DNA from: a virus
Length of the DNA stretch: 43,132 nt
Strand: one strand, 5' to 3'
IMG/VR virus record: IMGVR_UViG_3300020466_000336
Span: 1-43,132 of that record
Made by a program: the position numbers and the translations under genes. A model generated the notes under the pieces. The model searched no databases. It was not told where the DNA came from and worked only from the letters and a program-made list of their open reading frames with translations. This document shows, in pieces, positions 28,230 through 37,300 of the stretch (positions within the stretch are counted from its first letter, which is position 1; every line of letters begins with the position of its first letter).

Positions 28230-29944
28230 TGGCGAGCCGTACCCGCAAGAAAAACCGCTGGCGCGCTATTCCCACGATTGCCGGCGCATCGCCGGATGTG
28301 CAGGCGATCCGCGAGGTCATCGAGGTGATGACAGGGGCGCGGGGTGATGAGCTGAACCGGGTTTTGACCTATGGCGACCTGCTGGATGCCGATATCTTGC
28401 AGTTGATCGACGGCGGCATCAGTGTCCGCCCGCCAGGCGATCCGACGATTCCGCCAATCACCCCGCCCCCTTCGGGCACGCCAACGGTTGAAAGGCCTAC
28501 TCAGCCGACCGGCTTTGACGCCACAGGTACCTTTTCCGCGGTCAATCTGTACTGGGACCAGGCACCATACTACGGCCATGCCTACACCGAAGTGTGGCGA
28601 TCGCAGACGGATGAGTTTGGTACCGCAGTCCTGATTGCCACTGTCACGGGCCGGTTTTTCTCAGACCCGGTGAATCCCGGCCAGGTGTTTTACTACTGGG
28701 TGCGATTCGTCAACGTGAGTGGCCAGAAGGGCCCGCTGCACGCCCTGGGCGGCTTCTACGCAGAAACCGCCACGCCAGTCACTGAGATCATCCAGTCCAT
28801 GCAGGACTTGCTGCAGCCGGATGACCTGGCGCAATCGTTACAGGATGATATTCAGGTCGGCCTGGCGGTCGAGACCTTCCTCGAGGCGAACTGGAGCATC
28901 GAGAGCGCCATCGACAACGGCGGGAATGTCCGCGTAACAGGCATGAAGCTGATCAATGGCCAGGGCGATCTGTCCAAGATCATCTTCAACACCGATGTCT
29001 TTGCAGTGGCCCCGCCGTTTGACCCGCAATCCGACGAGGAAGGCGAGGCGATCTTCGTGATCGGGCCATACACCCACCCGATTACACAACAAACCACCAA
29101 CAAGGTGATCATCACCAGCGCGGCGATCGGCGACCTCACCGTGGGTGAGGCCGCGATTCAAGAGCTCCGCGCGGACAAGATCACGGTCGGCGGCATCCCC
29201 GGCAACCCATCCAGTATCGCCGAAGTTATTATCGGCTCCGGGCACATCGACGACGCCATGATCGGCAACTACATCCAGAGTTCTGACTGGAACCCGACGA
29301 ACAAGACGGGCTGGAAGCTCGGTCGCGGCGGCGTTGAGGGCACGACATTCGAGGCCTTTGGTGCGGCATTCAAGCTCTACGACAGTGGTGGCAACGTCAT
29401 TATCGACGCTGGCGGCAATTCTTACGCAGCAGCGATCGCCAATATCAATCAGGACTGGTACGACGTGCAGAACCAGCCCTTTCCGCTCACCAACAGCCCT
29501 GGGCCGAGCAATATCGGCACCTACATCGCCAATGCGGCCGTGGGCACGCTATTGCTGGGCAACGACATTCTCGTTGTACCCACTCTGGATGAGGGCGGCA
29601 GCGGGAATGTCGGGCCAGGCCAGCAGATGGACTTGTGCACCATCAGCATCACCGTACCCAATGTCGGCCAGGGGCTCACGCAGTCCACGGTGATGATCAC
29701 GTGGTATCTGGCCATTGTCGGGTCGAATAGTAATGATCCCAACATGACATTGCGCCTGTACCGCGGTGCACAGCTGTGGAGCCAGGACACCGAGGGGCGT
29801 GACGATTTTCTCAGTGGCGTCTGGATGGACACTCGTCCTCCTGGGACGTGGACCTACGTGCTCCGGCTGGACAGGACTTCCGCCAACGAGGGCACGATAC
29901 AGGTGCTCAGTAGCGCGATGGTCGCCGCGCTGGTCAAGAAGTAG
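28229..29944 (+). CDS. J-like tail fibre/tip protein
   Basis: A 571-residue protein whose ATG shares one base with the previous stop; an upstream extension to 28154 is discounted. An FN3 module (about 90-180, AVNLYWDQAPYYGHAYTEVW) is followed by helical DLLQPDDLAQSLQDDIQVGL and the region ITSAAIGDLTVGEAAIQELR, IGNYIQSSDWNPTNKTGWKL. These are hallmarks of the C-terminal part of lambda J and DUF1983-type fibres. The final 150 residues form a beta head (YLAIVGSNSNDPNMTLRLYR) probably used for host contact. Confidence 0.75.
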   Translation: MASRTRKKNRWRAIPTIAGASPDVQAIREVIEVMTGARGDELNRVLTYGDLLDADILQLIDGGISVRPPGDPTIPPITPPPSGTPTVERPTQPTGFDATGTFSAVNLYWDQAPYYGHAYTEVWRSQTDEFGTAVLIATVTGRFFSDPVNPGQVFYYWVRFVNVSGQKGPLHALGGFYAETATPVTEIIQSMQDLLQPDDLAQSLQDDIQVGLAVETFLEANWSIESAIDNGGNVRVTGMKLINGQGDLSKIIFNTDVFAVAPPFDPQSDEEGEAIFVIGPYTHPITQQTTNKVIITSAAIGDLTVGEAAIQELRADKITVGGIPGNPSSIAEVIIGSGHIDDAMIGNYIQSSDWNPTNKTGWKLGRGGVEGTTFEAFGAAFKLYDSGGNVIIDAGGNSYAAAIANINQDWYDVQNQPFPLTNSPGPSNIGTYIANAAVGTLLLGNDILVVPTLDEGGSGNVGPGQQMDLCTISITVPNVGQGLTQSTVMITWYLAIVGSNSNDPNMTLRLYRGAQLWSQDTEGRDDFLSGVWMDTRPPGTWTYVLRLDRTSANEGTIQVLSSAMVAALVKK

Positions 29945-30369
29945 TGAAGCGTTACGTCGTCTACAACACGTCGAGCGGCGCCGTTATACGCATGGCGACC
30001 GGTCCCGATGATATGCCCGTTCCCACGCCCCCGGCCGGCCACGCCGTCACCGCAACTACCGACTTTGATACGCCGCTCAAAAGCCTCTGGTACAACACCG
30101 TCACGGAAGAACTGGAAGCCAGGCCGGTGATGAGCCTGGTGTTCGATCCCGTCGGGAAGGAGGCGGACGCGGATGGCATAGACGAGATCGTAGTGACCGG
30201 TATACCCAACCCAACGTGGGTTGTAGCCGCGCTGCCTGACGGATATGTGGTCGAGACTGTCGAGGACGGGCAGATCGAAATTTCGTGCACGGTGGCAGGC
30301 AAGGGCTACATCCATTTTATCAATAACACCCACCAGTGGGTCATGGCGGAGGAAGTTGAGTTCGTATGA
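29944..30369 (+). CDS. Hypothetical tail-associated protein
   Basis: A 141-residue, acidic beta protein from a GTG that shares a base with the fibre stop codon. It starts KRYVVYNTSSGAVIRMATGP. The position behind a fibre gene resembles that of tail-fibre assembly proteins, but I cannot show homology. Its stop overlaps the next gene. Confidence 0.6.
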   Translation: MKRYVVYNTSSGAVIRMATGPDDMPVPTPPAGHAVTATTDFDTPLKSLWYNTVTEELEARPVMSLVFDPVGKEADADGIDEIVVTGIPNPTWVVAALPDGYVVETVEDGQIEISCTVAGKGYIHFINNTHQWVMAEEVEFV

Positions 30370-30578
30370 CAAGAATCAAGGCTTCCAGAGATCCCGAACA
30401 TGAGCAGTTTGCACACACAGCTGCGCGCTCCGCCCTGATCAAGGCCAGCGATGCGGAGATCGATCGCTACATCGACAACAACATCAACTCCCTGGCTGAG
30501 GCAAAGGCCTACCTCAAGCAGATCACCAAGATCACGCGCGATACGGCCCGCTATGTCCGTCGGATTCGCAGACAGTAA
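30366..30578 (+). CDS. Small basic helical protein
   Basis: A 70-residue, lysine- and arginine-rich helical protein (SDAEIDRYIDNNINSLAEAK, ITRDTARYVRRIRRQ). It starts in the previous stop and ends next to the following gene's first possible ATG. Unknown function. Confidence 0.55.
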   Translation: MTRIKASRDPEHEQFAHTAARSALIKASDAEIDRYIDNNINSLAEAKAYLKQITKITRDTARYVRRIRRQ

Positions 30579-30604
30579 TGCATAAGCAATCAGGAGACGT
30601 ATCG

Positions 30605-30937
30605 ATGAACGAGGGCGATCATAGCCTGGTTCAATGGATGATGAACGGCCTCTTTATCATCCTGACGGGCCTTGGAAGTTTCGTGCTGCGCAATGTGCAT
30701 CAGCGATTGAACGAAACTGAGGGTCAGGCGGAGCGAAATACCCGACGAATCATCGCGCTGGAAAAAACATCGCTCGATGAGGGCAGAATTCGGCAGATCA
30801 TGGCCGAGCATACCGCGCCAATCAATGACACCCACCGGCAGATCGTCGACAAGCTCGAAGGCCTGAGCACTCAGATCGGCGACCTGCGCGTCGACCTTGC
30901 AAGCCACCTGGGGCCGGAGTCAGGGCGAAAAAAGTGA
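30605..30937 (+). CDS. Membrane-anchored coiled-coil protein
   Basis: A 110-residue protein with one membrane segment (about 12-28, MMNGLFIILTGLGSFVL) and a long coiled coil. The ATG at 30605 is chosen because AGGAG lies nine bases before it; a start at 30578 would add nine residues. Topology suggests a virion membrane-interacting or holin-like accessory protein, but no family is certain. Confidence 0.6.
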   Translation: MNEGDHSLVQWMMNGLFIILTGLGSFVLRNVHQRLNETEGQAERNTRRIIALEKTSLDEGRIRQIMAEHTAPINDTHRQIVDKLEGLSTQIGDLRVDLASHLGPESGRKK

Positions 30938-31386
30938 TTATTCGCCCCGCCAAAGATGCGGATGACCTGGCCTCCTTCATCGATATCGTCGCCTCGATGC
31001 ACCATGAGAGCAACTTCCGCGGTATGACATTCTCCCCGGAATTTTCCGCCAATCGTGTCGCCGGAATGATGGCGTCCGACGATTACCTTGTGCTGGTGGC
31101 CGAGGACGCGGGTCGCATCGTGGGTGGCCTGCTCGCCTGCATTGGCCCCAGTGACTTCGGGCCTGATCTCATGGCGCACGATCGAGGCGTATTTATTTAT
31201 CCCGAACGGCGAGGCGGCTTTGCCGCTGTGCACCTGATCCGGGCCTACGTGGAGTGGGCGCAAAGCCGAGGCGCGAAGAGGATCAGCTTTGATGTGAAGG
31301 CGGGCATACGGCCAAAGCGTACAGCCCGGTTGCTCGAGTGGCTGGGGTTCCAGTCTGTTGGAACCTGTCATGTATACGGAGGTTAG
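30934..31386 (+). CDS. GNAT-family acetyltransferase
   Basis: A 150-residue N-acetyltransferase-like protein with GTG start, coupled by overlap. IIRPAKDADDLASFIDIVAS opens the fold, YLVLVAEDAGRIVGGLLACI is beta2-beta4, FIYPERRGGFAAVHLIRAY gives the acetyl-CoA loop (RRGGFAA), and RLLEWLGFQSVGTCHVYGG closes it. The substrate is unknown. Its place at the border of tail and ejection genes suggests it is expressed late and may modify a virion or host protein. Confidence 0.78.
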   Translation: MIIRPAKDADDLASFIDIVASMHHESNFRGMTFSPEFSANRVAGMMASDDYLVLVAEDAGRIVGGLLACIGPSDFGPDLMAHDRGVFIYPERRGGFAAVHLIRAYVEWAQSRGAKRISFDVKAGIRPKRTARLLEWLGFQSVGTCHVYGG

Positions 31387-31388
31387 TC

Positions 31389-31970
31389 ATGTGTGGCGGT
31401 GGTAGCCCGGAGATCAAGGAAACACCCGAGCAGAAGGAGCTTGCACGGATCGCGATGGAGCGCTGGCGTTCCTACGAGGAAATGTACCTGCCAGCTGAAA
31501 AAATGTACTTCGACTATGTCGACAACATGGACAGCGCGGGCAGACAGCAGTTTGCGCGTGGGGCGGCCAGTGCTGGGGTTGAGAGCGCCTTTGGAGAGGC
31601 CGTGCAGGCCGACGCAGCCCGCCTTGCGACGCAAGGGCAGGGCGTTGACCCCTCGTCTGGTCGCTTCCAGACCGCATTGCAGGACCGGAGCGTCGAAAAG
31701 GCCGCGGTGCGTGCCGATGTCGCCTCCCGTGCCGACCAGGCGCTGCAGGACGCCAAGATTGCGGGGAAACAGAACATCGTGGCGATGGGCAATAACCAGG
31801 CGGGGCAGGCAGTCGCTGGTCTGACGGATGTTGCTCAGGCGGCAGGCCAGGAGGCGCGCGGCGAGGCGATTGCTGATCTCAACTCCGACCTGAGTAACCA
31901 GGCCGCGGCCGGGATGGCGGTTGGTGCCGGCTATGGCGCATACCAGAATCTGGAGGATCGAGCGGTATGA
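31389..31970 (+). CDS. Ejection-type internal virion protein 1
   Basis: A 193-residue protein starting at MCGGGSPEIK, four bases after the GNAT stop. Helical N-terminus (ELARIAMERWRSYEEMYLPA), Ala/Gln-rich core, and a Gly/Ala-rich C-terminal hydrophobic stretch (AAAGMAVGAGYGAYQN). The pattern resembles the small internal core proteins of podoviruses that are ejected before DNA. The next three genes have the same style. Confidence 0.65.
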   Translation: MCGGGSPEIKETPEQKELARIAMERWRSYEEMYLPAEKMYFDYVDNMDSAGRQQFARGAASAGVESAFGEAVQADAARLATQGQGVDPSSGRFQTALQDRSVEKAAVRADVASRADQALQDAKIAGKQNIVAMGNNQAGQAVAGLTDVAQAAGQEARGEAIADLNSDLSNQAAAGMAVGAGYGAYQNLEDRAV

Positions 31971-32491
31971 GCGCGAACGACACCTATTTGCAGAACCTGA
32001 GCCCCACGGACCAGATGATGCTGTCGCGTTTCGGCCAGGGCGGCGAAACGGCGGTGCCGGAGGGGTTCAGCGGCGGACCTTATGACATCCCGTATATCAA
32101 CCCCCGCGACAAGAAGTATGCCAGCAAGACCAGGGCGGCAATGTCGCGCGCGGCCTGGGAGGATTATCAGGCTCGATTCCAGCCCGTAGAAGCGGAATTG
32201 CTGGATATGGTGCAGAACCCGGAGGCAATGCTCGAGGAACGGCTTGGTGCGATTCGCATCGGCACTGACCGGGCGTTCGCCAACTCTGCGGCCGCACTGG
32301 AGCGCCAGGAGGGTCGCTATGGTGTCGCGGCCGACCCGCAGCAGCACTACGCCCGGGCGGTCGACCAGCAACGCGCCCAGACCACCGCCCAGATCAACGC
32401 CGAGAACAACACCCGCGCGCACATCACCGATCGCAATATGGCGGTCCTGGGCGGTGGCACCGGCACCCGGCAGGCCATACAGGAGGTATAG
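31967..32491 (+). CDS. Ejection-type internal virion protein 2
   Basis: A 174-residue helical protein (YINPRDKKYASKTRAAMSRA, AEWEDYQARF-like helix, LERQEGRYGVAADPQQHY), rich in Ala, Arg and Gln. It is coupled by overlap to the preceding gene. It lies among ejection genes and is likely packaged in the capsid. No direct homologue recognised. Confidence 0.6.
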   Translation: MSANDTYLQNLSPTDQMMLSRFGQGGETAVPEGFSGGPYDIPYINPRDKKYASKTRAAMSRAAWEDYQARFQPVEAELLDMVQNPEAMLEERLGAIRIGTDRAFANSAAALERQEGRYGVAADPQQHYARAVDQQRAQTTAQINAENNTRAHITDRNMAVLGGGTGTRQAIQEV

Positions 32492-32493
32492 CG

Positions 32494-33150
32494 ATGTACT
32501 CATTGATCAATCAGGGGCGAGGCCAGCGAGCGCAGGCTGAGGCGATTATGTCCAATCTCGCGCGGCAGGAAGCGCAGCGCAACTACACGCAGGAGCAGTT
32601 GGACGCGCGCGAGGATGCTGCGCAGTCGCAGAGCATGGGTGCTTTGGCCGGTATGGGGCTGGGCGAGGATGTGCGCCGTTGGCGCAACTTGCCGGATACC
32701 GCTATCCCCCAGCAATCGAATGTCGGCGCGACCGGACAGGAAATCATCACCAACGAGGCGATCAGCAGCGAAGTACTCGGCCAGGGTCCTGGCACCGCAG
32801 ATGCTTTTCTGTCGAACGAGGCCGCGATCAGCGCGGTAGCGGAAGGCGGTGGAGCCAACCTGGGCACGGCCGGCGCCCCGATCCTCGAGGCGGCGGCGGT
32901 GGAGGGGGCGGCAACGGGCGCAGCTACCGGCGCAGCTACCGGCGCAGCTACCGGGGCGGCTACCGGGGCGGCTACCGGGGCGGCTACCGGGGCGGCTACC
33001 GGGGCGGCTACCGGGGCGGCCGCGGGGACTGGAGCCGCAGCTGGTGGTGCATCCGGAGCAGCAACAGGCGCGCAGGCCGGCGCGGCGTGGGGGCCATGGG
33101 GGGCTCTCGCAGGCCTCGCCGTGGGCTATCTCGTCCCGAAACTCTTCTAG
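32494..33150 (+). CDS. Ejection-type protein with GAAT repeat
   Basis: A 218-residue protein: Gln-rich helical N-terminus, then a Gly/Ala/Thr run made of nine GAAT units (about residues 138-173). It ends in a hydrophobic Gly/Ala-rich segment (AWGPWGALAGLAVGYLVPKLF) that could enter a membrane. Such glycine-zipper ends fit proteins that form a channel during ejection. Its repeat length may vary between relatives. Confidence 0.6.
   Translation: MYSLINQGRGQRAQAEAIMSNLARQEAQRNYTQEQLDAREDAAQSQSMGALAGMGLGEDVRRWRNLPDTAIPQQSNVGATGQEIITNEAISSEVLGQGPGTADAFLSNEAAISAVAEGGGANLGTAGAPILEAAAVEGAATGAATGAATGAATGAATGAATGAATGAATGAATGAAAGTGAAAGGASGAATGAQAGAAWGPWGALAGLAVGYLVPKLF
32905..33012 (+). repeat. Nine-copy 12-base tandem repeat
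   Basis: Units GGGGCGGCAACG (one), GGCGCAGCTACC (three) and GGGGCGGCTACC (five), in frame and encoding GAAT nine times. The two homogeneous blocks show recent slippage or unequal exchange. A degenerate unit (GGGGCGGCCGCG) follows. Confidence 0.9.
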
Positions 33151-33159
33151 GAGTCCAGT

Positions 33160-34392
33160 ATGCAGGCTATCAACTTTGGTTCCGGCGTCATGGCCGGCTA
33201 CAACACGGTCGATCGTTCCTTCCAGCGTGAGCGCGCCCTGGACCTCGATGAGGCACGATTGGCAGAGGCCAGTAAACGCAGTGACCAGCGTGACGATCTC
33301 GCCCGGGAACGCCTGGCCATCGATCAGCAGCGCCTGGACAATCAAGCCGGCTACCAGCAGGAAAGCCTCGCGATTCAGCGCGACAACGCGGCAAACCAGC
33401 AGGACTACCGTCAGTTTCAGATGGACCGCACGCAGCGTGCCGAGCAGATGGCGATGCTTCAGCAGCGCGCCAAAGCTCACTTCCAGAATGTGCTCAGTGG
33501 TGGCGCATACGACCGCGAGACGGATGAGCAGGCTGTCGCCATGGGTATGCCGCACCTGTCAGTCCAGTACTGGCTGAATGACCAGAACGTGCGCGACAAC
33601 CTGGCATTGCGGCCCATGCTGGTGAACGCAGGGAAAGGTGATTTCTCGGACCTCAAAACCGAAGAAGGTATGGCCCTGCTTCACAACGTCTACCGGGACC
33701 AGATCGAGCAGGGTATTGGCGAAGTGTCCGCCACGAACGGCAAGCAGATCGCGAGCAAGCAGCTGATCAGCCTCGATGCGGCCCCTCGCGGACAAGGCGT
33801 TACCGCCAGCGTGAGGGTTCAGTACGCCGATGGCAGTAGCGACGTGAAGCCGGTAACGCTCAATCGCAGCAGCGCCGGGGATGACCCCGTGTCTATCTAC
33901 TCCGTAGAAGAGATGCTGGACGATGTGCAAGGCCGTGTGCGGCTGGCCGAAATCTTTCAGCAGGAGGATGTGCGCAAGTCCCTGTCCTCTGCGCTGGGTA
34001 CCTTTGGCGGGGCCGATGATGCAGATTCTGATTTGCCGGCAGAAGCGAAGCTGATCAAGTTCTACATGAAAATGGGCATGAGCCAGGACGAGGCCATCGC
34101 CCATGCCAAGGAAGGTAAGAACTCGCCCGAGAAAATGATCTCTGATATGGCCGAGGCGATCCTGGACGCTGATATGAGCGGTAAGACGACGCTGCAGGAT
34201 GCCTTGCGCCAGGCCAAGGCGGCCGCGGCGAGTGAGCTGGGAATTTCCGTGGGTGGCGGTGCGCCGGCTGATGATGGCTGGACTCCCGAAATGGAGAAGG
34301 CCTACCGGGTCATGCGCGAAAACCCGAACAACCGGAAGTACGGCGACGATGACCTGAAAGCCGCCATTACGCAACGGATGGGCGGTCAGTAG
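33160..34392 (+). CDS. Large internal virion/ejection protein
   Basis: A 410-residue protein. Residues 1-110 form a long polar coiled coil (RLAEASKRSDQRDDLARERL, many Q and R). The middle is beta-rich (about 195-235) and the C-terminus holds helices such as KLIKFYMKMGMSQDEAIAHA and a final KYGDDDLKAAITQRMGG. The order resembles podovirus ejection proteins encoded before a giant internal protein. ATG after TAGGAG. Confidence 0.65.
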   Translation: MQAINFGSGVMAGYNTVDRSFQRERALDLDEARLAEASKRSDQRDDLARERLAIDQQRLDNQAGYQQESLAIQRDNAANQQDYRQFQMDRTQRAEQMAMLQQRAKAHFQNVLSGGAYDRETDEQAVAMGMPHLSVQYWLNDQNVRDNLALRPMLVNAGKGDFSDLKTEEGMALLHNVYRDQIEQGIGEVSATNGKQIASKQLISLDAAPRGQGVTASVRVQYADGSSDVKPVTLNRSSAGDDPVSIYSVEEMLDDVQGRVRLAEIFQQEDVRKSLSSALGTFGGADDADSDLPAEAKLIKFYMKMGMSQDEAIAHAKEGKNSPEKMISDMAEAILDADMSGKTTLQDALRQAKAAAASELGISVGGGAPADDGWTPEMEKAYRVMRENPNNRKYGDDDLKAAITQRMGGQ

Positions 34393-34393
34393 C

Positions 34394-37300
34394 ATGCCTG
34401 TAGATATCAACGCGATAGATTTCAGCGGCACCGACATCGGGCAAGAAGCCCCTGCGGGTCCCGATTTCTCAGGGACCGGTCTTGAGGATGTCGACTTCTC
34501 TGGCACGGAGCTCGAGCAGGAGTTGCCCGAGCGCAGTGCTTTGCGTGCGGCGGGCGACCTCGGTGCCAGCTTCGGCGTGGGTGCCAATATGCTGCTCGAA
34601 ACAGCCGGCAATCTCTATGGCCTGGCGTCCGGTGATATGGAGAACTGGGCGACCATGCAGGGCGAGAGCGGTCGTGAGTTCTGGCAGGACCTCAAGTCTG
34701 AGCGCCTGGTAGCCAAAGAGCAGGCCAGGCAAGCCAGGATCGATCAGGCCAACGGAGAGTGGTCGAAGGCGGGTGTGGCGTTTTGGGACACCGTGTCCGA
34801 TCCGGACCTGCTGACCTCGTTCCTATTTGAGCAGGTGCCGATGATGCTGCCGATCGCCGGTGTGGGGCGCGTAGGTGCAGCGGGCGCGAAGGCCTTGGGT
34901 GGCGGCGCCAAGGCCGCTGCCAGGGTGGGTGCTGGTGCCGGCATGGGTACCGCCGCGGCTATGCAGGGCTCGGATGCGGGATCGCAGGCCTACGATCAGC
35001 TGATGGCGCTGCCCGACGAACTGTGGAAGGAGCATCCGGCGTATCAGGCCTTGCTTGCCGACAAGGTCGACCCGGAGGTAGCGAAGCATACAGTGGCGAT
35101 GGAGTTGTCCCGTGATGCCGCGATCGTGTCTGGCTTGGTGTCGCTGGGAACGATGGCATTGCTGCCAGGCGGTGCGTATATAGAGTCTCGCTTGGGCGGT
35201 GGGAAGGCCGCGGCCAATGCAACCGGCAGTTTTTGGAAGCGCCTGGGCAAAAACACCGTTGGTGAGGCTTTGCAGGAGGGGGCCGAAGAGGCCGCCGGGG
35301 CTGCGTCTGCGAACTATTTCACCCGGCTGGTCAACCCCGCACAATCCGTCACGGAGGGCACCGGGCAGTCATTTGGCCTCGGTGCGGCCATGGGCGGGCC
35401 GATCAGCGCGGTAGGGACTACCGCGGAAGCTGGCATCGAGCGCCTGACGAACAGGCGACAGCCTGAGTCAGATGATGATGTCGCCATCGATCTGGACGAT
35501 ACGCTCGACGATGACCTGCCAATGCTCGAGGACTACGAGCGGCAGGCGCCCGATCCCAACGTCACGGAGACACCCCTCGCGCCCGGAGAAGCCATCGATC
35601 CCGCCACTGGCGAAATACTCAAGGCCGACGAGGTATCTGACATACAGGCCGCTCAGCCGATCAGCCAGGCGCTGGAACAAGGGCAGACCATTGATCTGAC
35701 CGGCGAGCAGGACGCTTCTGTTGGCTACCCATCCGAAGAATTGCCACCCCTGGAGGCCTACGCGGGCGATCCTGAGTCGCTGCAAGATGGGCCGCAAGCG
35801 CCGCCGGTGCCATCCCCGCAGCAAAGCCTCGAACTCAATGCGCCTGAGTCGCCGGCAGAGGTGGTGCCGGGTGAGCAGGACGCGGAGCCGGCCCAGGACC
35901 TTGGTGCGCCAGAAATTCCCGGTGCTGAGCCTGTGAGCCAGGATAATGCGACTGCGCCGCCCCAAGAAGCCGGCATGCCGCTCGAACGTGTTGAGCAGGA
36001 GCAGAGGTCCGACATCGATGCCGCGGCCCAGGAGGCAGCCACCAGCCCCACGAATGACCGCCCCGAGCCGACTGAGGCGCAGATCGAGGCCGGTAACTAC
36101 AAGAAGGGGCACATCGAGGTCGGGGCGAGCGGCAAGCCAGGCGGGGCGCGCAGCGCCGGCCTCAAGGTCACGATCGAGAATCCACGGGGATCTGTGCGCT
36201 CTGGTAAGGACCGTGACGGGAACGAATGGTCCGTCGAGATGCGGGACCACTACGGCTACATCAAGCGTACAGAGGGCGCGGACGGCGATCACGTCGACGT
36301 TTTCGTGGGGCCGCACGAAAAGAGCAGGGCGGTGTTCGTGATCGATCAGATCGATCAGGAAACGGGTCAGTTTGATGAACACAAGGTCATGCTGGGCTTT
36401 CACAGTCGGGATGAAGCGGTCGCAGCCTACCTGGCAAACTACACTGATGGGTGGAAGGTCGGGCCGGTGAGCCCGATGGGATTCCGATCATTTCAGCAGT
36501 GGCTCAAGGATGGGGATACCAGCAAGCCTTTCAATCCCGATCTCAGGGCGCAAGCCGAGCAGACCGCACAGAATGCCCCGGCCAGTGATGCCCCGGCTAC
36601 CCGCGAAGACCTTGAGGCCGCTGTTGCTCGCCTGCAATCGCTGCGCGCGCTGCTCGACACGAAGGACCCTGCGCTATCGAAGCGTATGATCGGAGAGGTC
36701 GAAACGCTACTCGAAGGTATGCAGGGCTCCCTGGATGCCAGCGAAGGCCTGGGCCAGCTCCCCCCTGCCGCAACCATCGCCAGAAAGCTCAGCAAACTTG
36801 AGCGGACAGCAGCCGGCTGGAGGACTCGCGAGGAAGCAGCGGCCATGCAGGCAGAAATTGCCGCCCGCCAGGCCGAAAAGGAAGAGCGCCTGCAAATTGA
36901 AGGCGATATGGCCAAGCCATTCAAGCAGCTGGGCGACATCCCTGGCATCTATCCCGACGAGCGCCACTGGAGCAGGCTCGAGGATCGCGACATCGACTGG
37001 TCGCCGGCGATAGAGAAGGCCGAGTCTGCTCGTCAAGCTCTCAATGAGATTGGCGTTTACGACAGCGAGCAAAGCCACAAGGCAAATGGCAAGAACGTCA
37101 CCAGCATGGGCAGTATCGCAGGTACGATACAGCGCCTGGCCATGGATATCGATGGCTACATCCGCGGCGACAAGCGCTCTGACCCCATGAACCGCCTGAG
37201 CCGGATTGTCAGCAATTCCAAAGAACTGGGCGTCGACGCGACCGGCATTCTGTCCAATGAGGACATGGCGCGTGCTGCGAAGTTCCTGGGCAGGCCGTCG

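Noticed and set aside
32905-33012. Tandem repeat considered as a CRISPR array
   Set aside because: Units are contiguous with no unique spacers and encode an in-frame protein repeat.
32500-33555. 351-residue minus-strand frame over the GAAT repeat
   Set aside because: The RPGS repeats in it are the reverse reading of the GAAT tandem; the plus-strand genes are coupled and consistent with neighbours.
26610-34392. Search for a tape measure or major tail tube protein
   Set aside because: None of the proteins has tape-measure length with hydrophobic repeats or tail-tube pattern; the gene order fits a short tail.
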